From positions 40,907-104,906 of the forward strand of contig CALTUD010000010.1 in NCBI GenBank assembly GCA_943912335.1: DNA of 64,000 nt, given 5' to 3'. Shown here piece by piece: positions 53,823-63,319 of the stretch (the first letter of the stretch is position 1; each line of letters starts with the position of its first letter). The translations under genes and the position numbers were made by a program. The notes under the pieces were generated by a model. It made no database searches. It was not told where the DNA came from and was given only the letters and a program-made list of their open reading frames with translations. The DNA is from an uncultured Acetobacteraceae bacterium. GTDB lineage: Bacteria > Pseudomonadota > Alphaproteobacteria > Acetobacterales > Acetobacteraceae.

Positions 53823-53853
53823 GAAAAACCGGCCATCCCGAGGGGATGGCCGG
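53823..53853 (-). terminator. Intrinsic terminator for the minus-strand LysR gene
   Basis: CCGGCCATCCC, loop, GGGATGGCCGG forms an 11-base stem. On the minus strand it is followed by TTTTTCG (the A run at 53824-53828), so it ends the LysR transcript. It also sits directly after the mscS stop. Confidence 0.82.
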
Positions 53854-53879
53854 CCGGACTCGTCGCTGCCCGGCGGAAA

Positions 53880-54770
53880 TCAGGCCCGGGCGGGCATTTC
53901 GGCGAGCAGGAAGTCGCGGAACACGGCGACGCGCTTCGAGGTGCGAAGCTCTTCCGGATACACGAAATAGGCCTCGATGGTCGGCGGCTTGATGTCGGTC
54001 ATGATGCGCTGGAGACCGGGCCGGTCGATCAGCATGTAATGCGGCAGCGAGCCGATGCCGAGGCCGGCTTCGATCGCGTCCGCGAGGGCGGTAAGGCTGT
54101 TCACCTCGAACACCGGCTGGCGCTTCTGGCCGTTGGAGCGGCCGAAGGCGGCGAGCCAGTTCACGTCCGCGACCGGCGGATGATAGGCGCCGAACATCAG
54201 CAGGCGGTGCTTGTCCAGATCCTCGGCCGTGGCCGGCGTACCGTGCTTGGCGATGTAGGACGGGGCGGCGCAGACCTGAAGCTGGATGTCGGTCAGATGG
54301 CGCTGCACCAGATCGGGCTGACGCGGCGGATGCATGCGGATCGCCACATCGGCCTCGCGCATGCCGAGATCGAGATCGCTGTCTTCCAGGATCAGGGTGA
54401 TCGAGATGTCCGGATGCGCTTCCAGGAAGCGCGGCAGGCGCGGCGTGAGCCAGGAAGTGCCGAAGCCGGTGGTGGTGGTGACCTTGAGCCGGCCTGCAGC
54501 CTTCTCCTTGCTTTCGGTCAGCAACGCTTCGGTCATCGCCAGCTTGGCGAAGACGTCGCGCACCGTGCGGTTCATCTGCTCGCCCTGCTCGGTGAGGATC
54601 AGGCCGCGCGCGTGGCGGTGGAACAGCGGCACCTGCAACGCTTCTTCCAGCGCTGAGATCTGCCGGCTCACGGCGGACTGGCTGAGATTGAGCACGTCGC
54701 CCGCATGGGTGAAGCTGCCCGCTTCCGCCACGGCGTGGAAAATCCGCAGCTTGTCCCAATCCATGCTCAT
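53880..54770 (-). CDS. LysR-family regulator adjacent to trxB
   Basis: A 296-residue regulator. The HTH region contains IFHAVAEAGSFTHAG and LSQSAVSRQISALEE, and a LysR substrate domain follows. The ATG at 54770 with AGGA upstream is chosen; Met at 54764 is the alternative. It lies 43 bases after trxB on the same strand, a pairing conserved in alphaproteobacteria, so it is probably co-transcribed with trxB. A redox-related effector is inferred from context only. Confidence 0.9.
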   Translation of the reverse strand: MSMDWDKLRIFHAVAEAGSFTHAGDVLNLSQSAVSRQISALEEALQVPLFHRHARGLILTEQGEQMNRTVRDVFAKLAMTEALLTESKEKAAGRLKVTTTTGFGTSWLTPRLPRFLEAHPDISITLILEDSDLDLGMREADVAIRMHPPRQPDLVQRHLTDIQLQVCAAPSYIAKHGTPATAEDLDKHRLLMFGAYHPPVADVNWLAAFGRSNGQKRQPVFEVNSLTALADAIEAGLGIGSLPHYMLIDRPGLQRIMTDIKPPTIEAYFVYPEELRTSKRVAVFRDFLLAEMPARA

Positions 54771-54813
54771 CGTTTCCTGCTTCCTGTCCGCATGACGGAG
54801 ATGCGGACCGTGT

Positions 54814-55830
54814 TCAAGCCGCCGCCGCCCGGGCTGCGTCGGGGGCGGACGAATCCGCCTCGAGGGGAGAAGGCGCCGGGATGCCGGCCAGGAAACGCTC
54901 CGCATCGAGCGCCGCCATGCATCCGGAGCCTGCCGCGGTCACGGCCTGCCGGTAGATCTTGTCCTGCACATCGCCGGCCGCAAACACGCCGGGCACGCTG
55001 GTGCGCGTCGTTCCGGGCTCGGTGACCACATAGCCCTCGGAATCGAGCTCGACCTGGCCTTTGAACACCGCCGTGTTGGGGGTGTGGCCGATGGCGATGA
55101 ACACGCCGTCCATCGCGAGGGTCGACTCCGTGCCGTCCTGGGTGTCGCGCAGGCGGATGCCGCTGACCACGGGCGGGGTGCCGCTATCGGTGATCTCTTC
55201 CACCGTCTTGTTCCACAGCACCGAGACCTTCGGGTGGGCGAACAGGCGATCCTGGAGAATACGCTCGGCGCGCAGGCTGTCGCGACGATGGATCAGCGTC
55301 ACGTGGTCGGCATGATGGGTGAGGTGGAGCGCCTCCTCCACCGCCGTGTTGCCGCCGCCGACCACGGCCACCTGCTTGCCGCGATAGAAGAACCCGTCGC
55401 AGGTGGCACAGGCAGAGACGCCTGCGCCATGCAGGCGGCTTTCGGACGGCAGACCGAGCCAGCGCGCCTGCGCGCCTGTGGCGATCACCACCGTCTTGGC
55501 CAGGAACACGTCGCCCGAATCGCCGACCATGCGGAACGGCTCGCCCGGCGCGCGGGCCGAGAAATCGCATTCGACGATCAGATCGTGGATGATCCGCGTG
55601 CCGACATGCTCGGCCTGGGCTTGCATCTGTTCCATCAGCCACGGGCCCTGAACCGCTTCGGCGAAGCCCGGATAGTTCTCGACGTCCGTGGTGATCATGA
55701 GCTGACCGCCCGGCTGCAATCCTGCCACCAGCATCGGTTTGAGGTTCGCACGCGCGGCGTAGATCGCCGCGGTGAAACCCGCCGGGCCGGCGCCGATCAC
55801 AAGGAAATCGGTGGTGAAGGTCTGGCTCAT
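54814..55830 (-). CDS. trxB: Thioredoxin-disulfide reductase
   Basis: A 338-residue flavoprotein reducing thioredoxin with NADPH. FAD motif GAGPAGFTAAIYAARANL starts at residue 13, the redox-active CATC lies at 141-144, and the NADPH motif is VVGGGNTAVEEAL. GVFAAGDVQDKIYRQAVTAAGSG completes the signature. The C-terminus has an extra Ala/Pro tail of about 20 residues. It is divergent from the Lrp gene. Confidence 0.96.
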   Translation of the reverse strand: MSQTFTTDFLVIGAGPAGFTAAIYAARANLKPMLVAGLQPGGQLMITTDVENYPGFAEAVQGPWLMEQMQAQAEHVGTRIIHDLIVECDFSARAPGEPFRMVGDSGDVFLAKTVVIATGAQARWLGLPSESRLHGAGVSACATCDGFFYRGKQVAVVGGGNTAVEEALHLTHHADHVTLIHRRDSLRAERILQDRLFAHPKVSVLWNKTVEEITDSGTPPVVSGIRLRDTQDGTESTLAMDGVFIAIGHTPNTAVFKGQVELDSEGYVVTEPGTTRTSVPGVFAAGDVQDKIYRQAVTAAGSGCMAALDAERFLAGIPAPSPLEADSSAPDAARAAAA

Positions 55831-56017
55831 GGTCTGCGAATCGGTTCCATAGTCGGGTCAAGGATATGAGCGCGCGATGCTGCCGTGCAAGCAAGTTGGC
55901 CCCAAAGACCCGTTGTCATGTCCCATGATCAAGACAAACCCGTTTCCGGGCAGGAACGATCGCGACTGTCCCCGCCGGGCTTTTCGCCGCGTCGGCGGTG
56001 CCATACATAGGGCACCG

Positions 56018-56497
56018 ATGCAGACCGCCGACAAGATGCCAGCCGAACTGGATGCGATCGATCGCCGGATCGTCGCCGAACTTCAGCGCGACGGCCGGAT
56101 GACCAATGTGGAGCTGGCGCGGCGCGCCGGCATCTCCGCGCCGCCCTGCCTGCGGCGTGTGCGCCGTCTGGAGGAGCTGGGCGTTCTGCGCGGCTATTAC
56201 GGCGACAGCGATCCGCATCTGCTCGGCTGGAGCATCGTGTTCTTCGCGCTGGTCGGTCTGGACAGCCAGAAGGAAGCGGTGCTGACACAGTTCGAGACCG
56301 TGGTGGCCGAATGGCCGGAAGTGCGCGAATGCCACATGATCCGGGGCGGCGGCGATTTCCTGCTTCGTTTGGTGGCGCGCGATACCGCGCATGAGAACCA
56401 ACTCACCCGGCGCCTGACCGAGATGGCGAATGTGAGCCGCCTGCAGACCCTGCAGACCATCCGCACCAGCCGCGATCTCGCCGGCGTGCCGATCTGA
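56018..56497 (+). CDS. Lrp/AsnC-family transcriptional regulator
   Basis: A 159-residue regulator with an N-terminal HTH (LDAIDRRIVAELQRDGRMTNVELARRAGISAPPCLRRVRRLEE in parts, about residues 12-60) and a C-terminal RAM ligand domain (VRECHMIRGGGDFLLRLVARD). The ATG at 56018 is taken; Met at 56036 is possible. Its stop shares one base with the start of the GT2-GtrA gene (TGATG), so the two are coupled although functionally unlike. Confidence 0.9.
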   Translation: MQTADKMPAELDAIDRRIVAELQRDGRMTNVELARRAGISAPPCLRRVRRLEELGVLRGYYGDSDPHLLGWSIVFFALVGLDSQKEAVLTQFETVVAEWPEVRECHMIRGGGDFLLRLVARDTAHENQLTRRLTEMANVSRLQTLQTIRTSRDLAGVPI

Positions 56498-57654
56498 TGG
56501 ATGATCGTGCCGGCGTGACCGCGTTCGATCTGTCCAGCGCCTCTGCGCTCGAGATCAGCGTCGTGATTCCGTGCTTTCGGGAGCGGCCCAATATCCGGCC
56601 GATGGTGGCGGCGCTCGATTCGGCTCTGGCCGGTCTGCGCTGGGAAGCGATCTTCGTCGACGACAACAGCCCGGACGGCACCTCGGACGAGATCCGCGCC
56701 GTGTCGCAGGCCGATCGTCGTGTGCGGGGTCTGCGCCGGATCGGTCGGCGTGGTCTCGCGTCTGCGGTGATCGAGGGGATTCTCTCGTCGTCCGCAGAGA
56801 TGGTGGCGGTGATCGACGGCGATCTGCAGCATGACGAAACGCAGATCCCGGTGCTGCTGGAAGCGGTGCGCTCCGGGCGCTGCGATATCGCCGTGGCGTC
56901 ACGCCATGCCGAGGGCGGCGATGCGGCCGGGCTGTCCTCTGCATGGCGGCATCGCTTGTCGGAAGGCGGCATCCGCATGGCCCAGGCCGTGCTGCCGAAA
57001 CGGCCCGGGTTTCCGCCTTTGCGCGACCCGATGAGCGGGTTCTTTCTGTGCGAGCGGTCGTTTTTCGAGCGTGCTGCGCCGTATCTGAGCGGGCACGGCT
57101 TCAAGATCCTGCTCGATCTCATCCTGTCCGCGCCGCGCGCGACCGGCGAAGTGCCGCGCGTTCTGGAACTGCCGGCCCGGTTCCGGCCGCGCGTGCAGGG
57201 CGAAAGCAAGCTCGACGCGCTGGTGCTGGTGCAGTTCGCGGCCATGCTGCTGGACAAGTTTTGCGGTGGTCTTCTGCCGCTGCGGTTCCTGAGCTTCGCT
57301 CTGGTCGGGCTGGCCGGCGTGGCGGTGAACCTGCTGGTGCTGGACGGCGGACTCTGGTTCGGGTTCGATTTCAACGAAGCGCAGCTGGTCGCCACGGTGG
57401 TCGCGACGCTGGCCGATTTCTGGCTGAACAACACGCTGACCTATCGCGATCGCCGTCTGCGGGGCGGGCGTCTGTTGATCGGACTGCCGTTGTTTCTGCT
57501 GGTGTGTGCCGTGGGCAACGTGGCGGGAGTCGGCATCGCCCGGGCGCTGTACGACAGCCATCACGGCTGGCAGCCGGCCGGCGCCGCCGGTGCTGCGATC
57601 GCCGTGGTATGGAACTACGCCATATCGTCCACCCTGATCTGGCGGGCGCGGTGA
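56497..57654 (+). CDS. GT2 polyprenol-phosphate glycosyltransferase fused to a GtrA-like flippase domain
   Basis: A 385-residue two-domain protein. Residues about 18-245 are a DPM1-like GT2 transferase: SVVIPCFRERPNI, IFVDDNSPDGTSDEI, the metal-binding VIDGDLQHDE, and DPMSGFFLCER. Residues about 260-383 carry four TM segments of the GtrA family, beginning LPLRFLSFALVGLAGVAVNLLVL. Such fusions attach a sugar to polyprenyl phosphate and help flip it across the inner membrane. The next gene, overlapping by GTGA, is a GT-C-type transferase that could use the product. Confidence 0.9.
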   Translation: MDDRAGVTAFDLSSASALEISVVIPCFRERPNIRPMVAALDSALAGLRWEAIFVDDNSPDGTSDEIRAVSQADRRVRGLRRIGRRGLASAVIEGILSSSAEMVAVIDGDLQHDETQIPVLLEAVRSGRCDIAVASRHAEGGDAAGLSSAWRHRLSEGGIRMAQAVLPKRPGFPPLRDPMSGFFLCERSFFERAAPYLSGHGFKILLDLILSAPRATGEVPRVLELPARFRPRVQGESKLDALVLVQFAAMLLDKFCGGLLPLRFLSFALVGLAGVAVNLLVLDGGLWFGFDFNEAQLVATVVATLADFWLNNTLTYRDRRLRGGRLLIGLPLFLLVCAVGNVAGVGIARALYDSHHGWQPAGAAGAAIAVVWNYAISSTLIWRAR

Positions 57655-59126
57655 CGCTGCGCGGGTTGCCCACGCGTCCGAACGTTACGGTGTTCCTGGG
57701 ATTTCTGGCGGCGCTGACGGTTCTGCGCCTGGTGGTCGCCGCGTTCGCGCCGCTGTCGGCCGACGAGACCTATTACTGGGTGTGGTCGCGGGCGCTGGCG
57801 CCCGGTTTCCTGGACCATCCGCCGATGGTGGCGGTGTGGATACGGCTCGGGACGTGGCTCTGCGGCGACGGCGGGCTGGGGATTCGCCTGTTGGGGCCGC
57901 TTTCGGCAGCGGCGGGGACGATCCTGCTGGCGTCGGCGGCGGCGGATTTCGGTCCTGCCGAAGGACGCGCGGCACGGGCGGTGGTGGCCGGGACGCTGCT
58001 GAACGCGACGCTGATTCTGGCCGTCGGCAGCATCACCATCACACCGGATACGCCGCTTCTGTTTTTCTGGACGGCGGCCTTGTTTGCGCTGGGACGCCTG
58101 CATGCGACCGGACGGGCATTGTGGTGGCCAGTGGCCGGGATCGCCATCGGTCTGGCGCTGGACAGCAAATACACGGTGGTTCTGCCGGGGGCGGGGCTGG
58201 CGGCGTGGCTGGTTCTGACCCGTCCCGGCCGCGTCTGGCTGCGGACGCCGTGGCCGTGGATCGCGGCGTTGCTGGCGGTTCTCGTGTTCGCGCCGGTGCT
58301 GGACTGGAATGCCGCGCATGGCTGGGCCAGCTTCGCCAAGCAGGGTGGCCGAACCGGAGACTGGCATCCGGCCAAGGCGCTCCAGTACCTGAGCGAGTTG
58401 GCCGGCGGGCAGATCGGGCTGGCGACGCCGGGCGTGTTCGTTCTGATCGCGCTCGGGCTTGTGCGGGCGATGCGGGCCGGGCGTGCGGACGATCCTGCCG
58501 GGTCGCTGCTGTGCTGGGTGACGCTGCTGCCGGTCTGCGTGTTCGTGCAGCACGCGTTCGGCGATCGCGTGCAGGCGAACTGGCCCGGATTGCTGTATCC
58601 GTCCGCTGTGCTGGCGGCGGCTGTATGGGCGCCGCGCGGCTGGCGTCCGGCGGCGGCTCTGGGGCTGTTTCTGGCCGTGCCGCTGTATCTCCAGGCGGCG
58701 GCCGCGCCGTTCGACCTGCCACGCAAGGTCGATATCACGCTGCAACGATTGGCGGGCTGGCCGGTCCTGGCGCGGGAGACGGCGGCGCTCGATCCCGGGT
58801 TCGTCGCGGCCGACGAGTACGGTCTGGCGGCCGAGTTGGCGCATGCGCTGCCGTCTCGTGAGGTGATCGCGGCGGAACCGCGCTGGCGCTTGTTCGGGCT
58901 GACCCATCCGGATCTCGCCGGACGCAGCGGCATTCTGCTGCGCGATGCGCGTCGCAAGGACGGCCCGGACCCATCGCTCTGGGTGCTGCGTGGCGCGCCG
59001 ATTCCCGTGTCGCGGGGACGGGGCGGCCGGACAGCGGAAACCTATCTGGCTTGGCCGGTCTCCGTGCCGTTCGGTTTGTCGCGCGCGGAACAACAAGAGT
59101 TCGCCCGGATGCCGTCGCCGCATTAG
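57651..59126 (+). CDS. GT39/ArnT-like membrane glycosyltransferase (PMT_2)
   Basis: A 491-residue polytopic transferase that moves a sugar from a polyprenyl-phosphate donor to an envelope acceptor in the periplasm. The first loop holds the diagnostic SADETYYWVWSRALAPGFLDHPPM with catalytic acidic residues. About ten TM segments follow, then a soluble C-terminal part (about 375-491). The GTG at 57651 overlaps the previous stop (GTGA). Acceptor candidates are lipid A, polysaccharide or flagellin; none is proven. Confidence 0.87.
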   Translation: MTLRGLPTRPNVTVFLGFLAALTVLRLVVAAFAPLSADETYYWVWSRALAPGFLDHPPMVAVWIRLGTWLCGDGGLGIRLLGPLSAAAGTILLASAAADFGPAEGRAARAVVAGTLLNATLILAVGSITITPDTPLLFFWTAALFALGRLHATGRALWWPVAGIAIGLALDSKYTVVLPGAGLAAWLVLTRPGRVWLRTPWPWIAALLAVLVFAPVLDWNAAHGWASFAKQGGRTGDWHPAKALQYLSELAGGQIGLATPGVFVLIALGLVRAMRAGRADDPAGSLLCWVTLLPVCVFVQHAFGDRVQANWPGLLYPSAVLAAAVWAPRGWRPAAALGLFLAVPLYLQAAAAPFDLPRKVDITLQRLAGWPVLARETAALDPGFVAADEYGLAAELAHALPSREVIAAEPRWRLFGLTHPDLAGRSGILLRDARRKDGPDPSLWVLRGAPIPVSRGRGGRTAETYLAWPVSVPFGLSRAEQQEFARMPSPH

Positions 59127-59183
59127 CGAAGCGTTAAGTGCGCCCTGCCTAGGATCGCCCGTCGGATCGGAGGGGCAAGCCGG

Positions 59184-60332
59184 ATGGCCAAAAGGCGCGG
59201 CAAGGGCGAGGGCGGCACCGTCGTCATCAAACGAGAGGAGATCATCGCCGGGGGCCATCATGGCGGCGCCTGGAAGGTGGCCTACGCCGATTTCGTGACG
59301 GCGATGATGGCGTTCTTTCTGTTGATGTGGCTGTTGAACGCCACCACGGAACAGCAACGCCGAGGCATCGCCGCCTATTTCAGCCCGTTGGCGAACGTGG
59401 AGAATGGTTATTCCGGTACCGGGCTTGTGCCGGGCGGTATCACGCCGCTCGATAACGGCACCGATCTGGCGGCGAAAGCCAACAGCGCGCCGAAGGTGAT
59501 GATCATCGGTGCGCCCGCGCGCTCCTCGTCGCCGGACAGCAATCCGGGCAACACGGTGCCGGCGCCTGAGAACAGCAAGGCGTCCGACGCGCCCGCCATC
59601 CTGAACGGTGGCGGCCCCGTGCCGACCGATTCCGATCAGTCGCCGGAGATGTCCGGACAAGACGGGCATGGCGGTGAAACCGCGCGCAACGATCCAATAG
59701 CGCCCGTGAAACCGGATGGCGCCATCGAGCAGGGCAAGGCGGCGGTCGGCAGCGGGCCCGAGGCGGCGGCGCGCGAACAGCGTGCGCTGCAGAACGCAGC
59801 CGCGGCGCTGACGCGATCGGTCGCTTCCGATCCGAGCCTTGCGGGTACCGCCGGACAGATGGCGATCGACGTGACGCGGGAGGGTCTGCGCATCCAGATC
59901 ATGGATCGGGACCAGCAGCCGATGTTCGCACGCGGCGGCGTCGCGCTGAACGAGCGCGCGGTGGCGCTCTTGCGCAAGGTGGCGCCGTTCCTGGCCGGAT
60001 TGCCCGAACCGATCTCGATCGGCGGTTATACCGACGCCGCACCTTGGCCGCCCGGGCCGGTGACGAATTGGAGCCTGTCCGCGGGGCGCGCCAATGCCGC
60101 GCGCGACGTTCTGGTGTCGGCCGGTCTGCCGGACAGCCGCATCACCGAGGTGTCGGGCTATGCAGACCGGCACCTGCTTCTGCCGGCGCAGCCGATGGCG
60201 GATGCCAACCGGCGCATCGTGCTGACCTTGCGCCGGATGCAGGCGCCGCCGCCGGCTGCGGCTCAGGCCGCCGCCCAGGCTGCCGCGATCGCGCCCGTGG
60301 ATGCCCCTGCGAAACCGGACGGGGGGAACTGA
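59184..60332 (+). CDS. motB: Flagellar motor stator protein MotB
   Basis: A 382-residue stator subunit that anchors to peptidoglycan. The TM segment WKVAYADFVTAMMAFFLLMW holds the proton-carrying Asp36. A long Pro/Ser/Ala linker (about 85-190) precedes an OmpA-like peptidoglycan-binding domain (about 225-350, with SIGGYTDAAPW, WSLSAGRANAARDVL and ANRRIVLTLRR). The C-terminus is an Ala/Pro tail. The ATG at 59184 is in a GGAGGGGCAAGCCGG context. motA follows after 3 bases; the B-A order is reversed from E. coli. Confidence 0.93.
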   Translation: MAKRRGKGEGGTVVIKREEIIAGGHHGGAWKVAYADFVTAMMAFFLLMWLLNATTEQQRRGIAAYFSPLANVENGYSGTGLVPGGITPLDNGTDLAAKANSAPKVMIIGAPARSSSPDSNPGNTVPAPENSKASDAPAILNGGGPVPTDSDQSPEMSGQDGHGGETARNDPIAPVKPDGAIEQGKAAVGSGPEAAAREQRALQNAAAALTRSVASDPSLAGTAGQMAIDVTREGLRIQIMDRDQQPMFARGGVALNERAVALLRKVAPFLAGLPEPISIGGYTDAAPWPPGPVTNWSLSAGRANAARDVLVSAGLPDSRITEVSGYADRHLLLPAQPMADANRRIVLTLRRMQAPPPAAAQAAAQAAAIAPVDAPAKPDGGN

Positions 60333-60335
60333 GAC

Positions 60336-61202
60336 ATGTTCACCCTGGGCGGATTGGGTTTTCTGCTGGCGTGCGTGTTCGGCAGCTTCATCGCGTCGGG
60401 CGGTGCGATCGGGCCGCTGATCGCCTCGATGCCGTTCGAGCTGCTCAGCATCCTGGGAGCGGCCATCGGCACGTTCCTGATGGCGAACTCGATGCACGAC
60501 ATCAAACACACCATCGGCGGCTTCAAGAAGGTTCTGAAAGGACCCTCGTTCAAGAAGGCCGACTACGTGGAGATGCTGAGCCTGCTCTACTATCTGGTGA
60601 AGCTGGCGAGCTCGAAGGGGCCGACGGCGGTGGAGCCGCATATCGAGAAGCCGGAATCCTCCAGCGCGTTCGCGGCCTTTCCCAAGGTGCTGTCCAACCA
60701 TCATGCCACGGCCATGATCTGCGACTATCTGCGCATGGTTGGCATGAACGTGGACGATCCGCACCAGATCGACGACCTGATGGCGCGCGAGCTGAAGAAG
60801 ACGCTGGCGGAAGAGCTGCATCCGAGTCACGCCTTGCAGAGCATGTCGGACGCGCTGCCGGCCTTGGGAATCGTCGCCGCCGTGCTCGGCGTGATCAAGA
60901 CCATGTCAAAGATCAGCGAACCGCCCGCCGTGCTGGGCGAAATGATCGGCGGCGCGCTGGTCGGCACTTTCCTGGGCGTGCTTCTGGCCTATGGCGTGGT
61001 GGCGCCGATCTCCGCCCGTCTGAGCGGCGTCGTGCTGGAGGAATCCAAATACTACGAGCTGATCCGCGCGGTGATCGTCGCGCATCTGCACGGCAATCCG
61101 CCGCAGGTCAGTATCGAGAGCGGGCGCAAGATGGTGCCGAACGAACATATGCCGAGCTTCGGCGAACTCGAGGCCGCGGTGCAGAACCTGCAGATCAGCT
61201 GA
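60336..61202 (+). CDS. motA: Flagellar motor stator protein MotA
   Basis: A 288-residue stator channel subunit with four TM segments: about 5-20 and 33-50 at the N-terminus, and about 172-190 and 207-225 late, the last pair containing DALPALGIVAAVLGVIKTM and GALVGTFLGVLLAYG. The conserved MotA loop AELHPSH-like EELHPSHALQSMSDALPALG is present. It pairs with MotB for proton-driven rotation. No other flagellar genes are in the window, so the stator genes form an isolated pair. Confidence 0.93.
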   Translation: MFTLGGLGFLLACVFGSFIASGGAIGPLIASMPFELLSILGAAIGTFLMANSMHDIKHTIGGFKKVLKGPSFKKADYVEMLSLLYYLVKLASSKGPTAVEPHIEKPESSSAFAAFPKVLSNHHATAMICDYLRMVGMNVDDPHQIDDLMARELKKTLAEELHPSHALQSMSDALPALGIVAAVLGVIKTMSKISEPPAVLGEMIGGALVGTFLGVLLAYGVVAPISARLSGVVLEESKYYELIRAVIVAHLHGNPPQVSIESGRKMVPNEHMPSFGELEAAVQNLQIS

Positions 61203-61290
61203 AAAACGCGCGGCAGCCGGACACCCGGCCACGTCGATTGCGTTGACCTGCCGCGTCGTCCAGGGCGGCGAAGGCAAGGGAGCGATCACG

Positions 61291-62790
61291 ATGCAGCATG
61301 TGGCCCGGCTCGGGGAGCTTGCCGAGGGCAAGCCGTTCAAGGTCGAGTTGGACGGAACGGCGATCGTCCTGTTGCGCGCCGGCGACGCGGTGCATGGTTT
61401 CGCCGCAACCTGTCCGCATGCTGGTGCGCCGATGGAAAAGGCCGCCTTTTGTAAAGGCCGGCTGATCTGCCCGTGGCACAAGGCGATGTTCGACGTGCGC
61501 GATGGCGGCCTGCTGGAGCCGCCGGCGCTGGAGCCGATCGAGCGGTTTCTCGTGCGCGTGGATGGAGACGACGTTTATGCCTCCGCGACGAAGCTGCCGT
61601 CGCCGGAAGCGCCCGAGAGCATCGGCGAGACCAAGAGTTTCGCGATCGTCGGTGCGGGGGCTGCGGGTGTCGCTGCGGCCCTGGCCTTGCGCGAATTCGG
61701 TTTTGCCGGGCAGATCGATCTGGTCCACGGCGAGGGCGGCACGCCGTTCGATCGCACGGCGTTGAGCAAGGTGGTGCTGGCCGGCAAGAAGACGCCGGAC
61801 GAAGCACCGTCCCTGCTGACACCGGAAATGGCGGAACGGAAGCGGATCACGCTGATCGCGGATCGTGTCGCGCGGCTGGATCGAGCCGGAAACGTGCTGC
61901 ACCTGGAAAGCGGCGAACGTCTCGGTTTCGATGCGATCCTGCTGGCGCCAGGCAGCGTGGCCAAGCCGCTCGATGTGCCCGGTGCGGATCGCGCGGGCGT
62001 CCATACGCTGCGCACGCGTGCGGACGCGACGGCGATCATCGAATCCGCGAAGAGCGAGCCGCGCGTGGTGGTGGTCGGTGGTGGTTTCATCGGCCTGGAA
62101 GCGGCGTCCGCTCTGCGGTCGCGTGGTCTCGATGTCGAGGTGGTGATCCCGTCCGGCTTGCCGATGGCGGAGATCCTGGGCGAGGAGATCGCCGGGCGTC
62201 TGCGGGCGCTGCATGAAGAGAAAGGCGTCCGGTTCACGGTTGGCAAGGTCGAGTCGATTGCGGGCAACGACCAGGACGCGCCGGCCAACGCCGTCGTTCT
62301 GGAGGATGGGCAGCGCCTGCCCGCCGGTCTCGTTCTGGTGGGCGTCGGCGTCTCGCCCGCGACCGGTTTCCTGGACGATCTGGAGCTGGCAGAGGATGGC
62401 TGGTTGGATACGGATCGGCAGATGCGTGTTTCCGGCAATGTTTTTGCGGCTGGCGACACGGCCCGGTTTCCGTTCGGGCCGGACGGTGTCCCTGTCCGTA
62501 TCGAGCACTGGCGCGTGGCGCAGCAGCAGGGGCGCGCCGCCGCGGCTGCGATGCTGGGTCTGAACGATCCGTTCGACCGGACGCCGTTGTTCTGGACCAT
62601 GCAGCATGGCAAGCGGATCGAGGTGCATGGCCATCCGGACGGGTTCGATCGCGTCGAGATCGACGGCGATCTGGATGGGATGGCGTTCATCGGACGGCAG
62701 TTCCGCGGCGAGACGCTGGTGGGACTGATCGGCTGCGGGCGCGATACCGAGATGGCGGCGCTGACTTTGACACTCCCCGCCCGGCCCTGA
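61291..62790 (+). CDS. Rieske-FAD fusion ferredoxin reductase-like (AIF-type) oxidoreductase
   Basis: A 499-residue protein. Residues about 1-105 form a Rieske [2Fe-2S] domain with ligands Cys41-x-His43 and Cys60-xx-His63 (CPHAG and CPWHKAMFD). Residues about 115-420 form a pyridine-nucleotide-disulfide fold with FAD motif IVGAGAAGVAAALAL and NAD motif VVVGGGFIGLEAASAL, and VFAAGDTARF follows. A C-terminal reductase domain ends the protein. The layout matches AIFL/nfrl-type reductases. Role and electron partner are unknown. The ATG at 61291 has GGGAG upstream. Confidence 0.9.
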   Translation: MQHVARLGELAEGKPFKVELDGTAIVLLRAGDAVHGFAATCPHAGAPMEKAAFCKGRLICPWHKAMFDVRDGGLLEPPALEPIERFLVRVDGDDVYASATKLPSPEAPESIGETKSFAIVGAGAAGVAAALALREFGFAGQIDLVHGEGGTPFDRTALSKVVLAGKKTPDEAPSLLTPEMAERKRITLIADRVARLDRAGNVLHLESGERLGFDAILLAPGSVAKPLDVPGADRAGVHTLRTRADATAIIESAKSEPRVVVVGGGFIGLEAASALRSRGLDVEVVIPSGLPMAEILGEEIAGRLRALHEEKGVRFTVGKVESIAGNDQDAPANAVVLEDGQRLPAGLVLVGVGVSPATGFLDDLELAEDGWLDTDRQMRVSGNVFAAGDTARFPFGPDGVPVRIEHWRVAQQQGRAAAAAMLGLNDPFDRTPLFWTMQHGKRIEVHGHPDGFDRVEIDGDLDGMAFIGRQFRGETLVGLIGCGRDTEMAALTLTLPARP

Positions 62791-62905
62791 TCGGTGCCCG
62801 TGCGCGGCGTGCGTTCCGATCCGACGCTGCTGTTTCGGGGCCAGGCGCGCGTCCTTGCCGATGATGTCCTGCCAGGTCTGCGAAGAGTCCGGCAGTGGCA
62901 GGGAG

Positions 62906-63319
62906 TTAGCCTGGGAGGGGCGCCTGTCGCGCCAGGGCAGCGGTGCCGAGGCTGAATTCCGGCGCGGCGTCGTCGAGAGCGTAGATCGCGAACCAGCCGA
63001 CCTCCAGCGCGTCGGTATCGGCGATCGGGTCGCCGTCCGGTGCAGAGCAGGCGACGGCGACCAGAACATAGTGCCGTCCCGGCGCGTCGTTCTCGGGCGG
63101 CCGGATCACGTCGATGGCGGTGATGACACCGGTCGCGGTCGATCGGAGTCCGGTTTCCTCCCGCAGCTCGCGTTCGGCGGCCCGCAGCAGCGGTTCGAAC
63201 GGCTCGATATGGCCGCCGGGGAAACCCCACAGGCCGCGATCCGGCGGATTGGCACGCCGCACCAGCAGAACGCGGTCGTCGCGCCGAACTACGGCCAGAA
63301 CGGCGGCAATCGCACTCAT
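62906..63319 (-). CDS. NUDIX hydrolase
   Basis: A 137-residue NUDIX phosphohydrolase. The box G36-x5-E42-x7-R50-E51-L52-x-E54-E55-x-G57-L58 is exact. VLAVVRRDDRVLLVRRANPP precedes it and resembles NDP-sugar or nucleotide pool enzymes. The ATG at 63319 overlaps the GAF gene stop (ATGA), so both are co-translated. The substrate is unknown. Confidence 0.9.
   Translation of the reverse strand: MSAIAAVLAVVRRDDRVLLVRRANPPDRGLWGFPGGHIEPFEPLLRAAERELREETGLRSTATGVITAIDVIRPPENDAPGRHYVLVAVACSAPDGDPIADTDALEVGWFAIYALDDAAPEFSLGTAALARQAPLPG

Noticed and set aside
50672..53836. A 1054-codon antisense frame across manC and mscS
   Set aside because: Mirrors well-defined sense genes and lacks any recognisable motif.
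57615..60830. A 1071-codon antisense frame across GT39, motB and motA
   Set aside because: Low-complexity Arg/Pro/Gln composition with no domain; the sense genes are clear.
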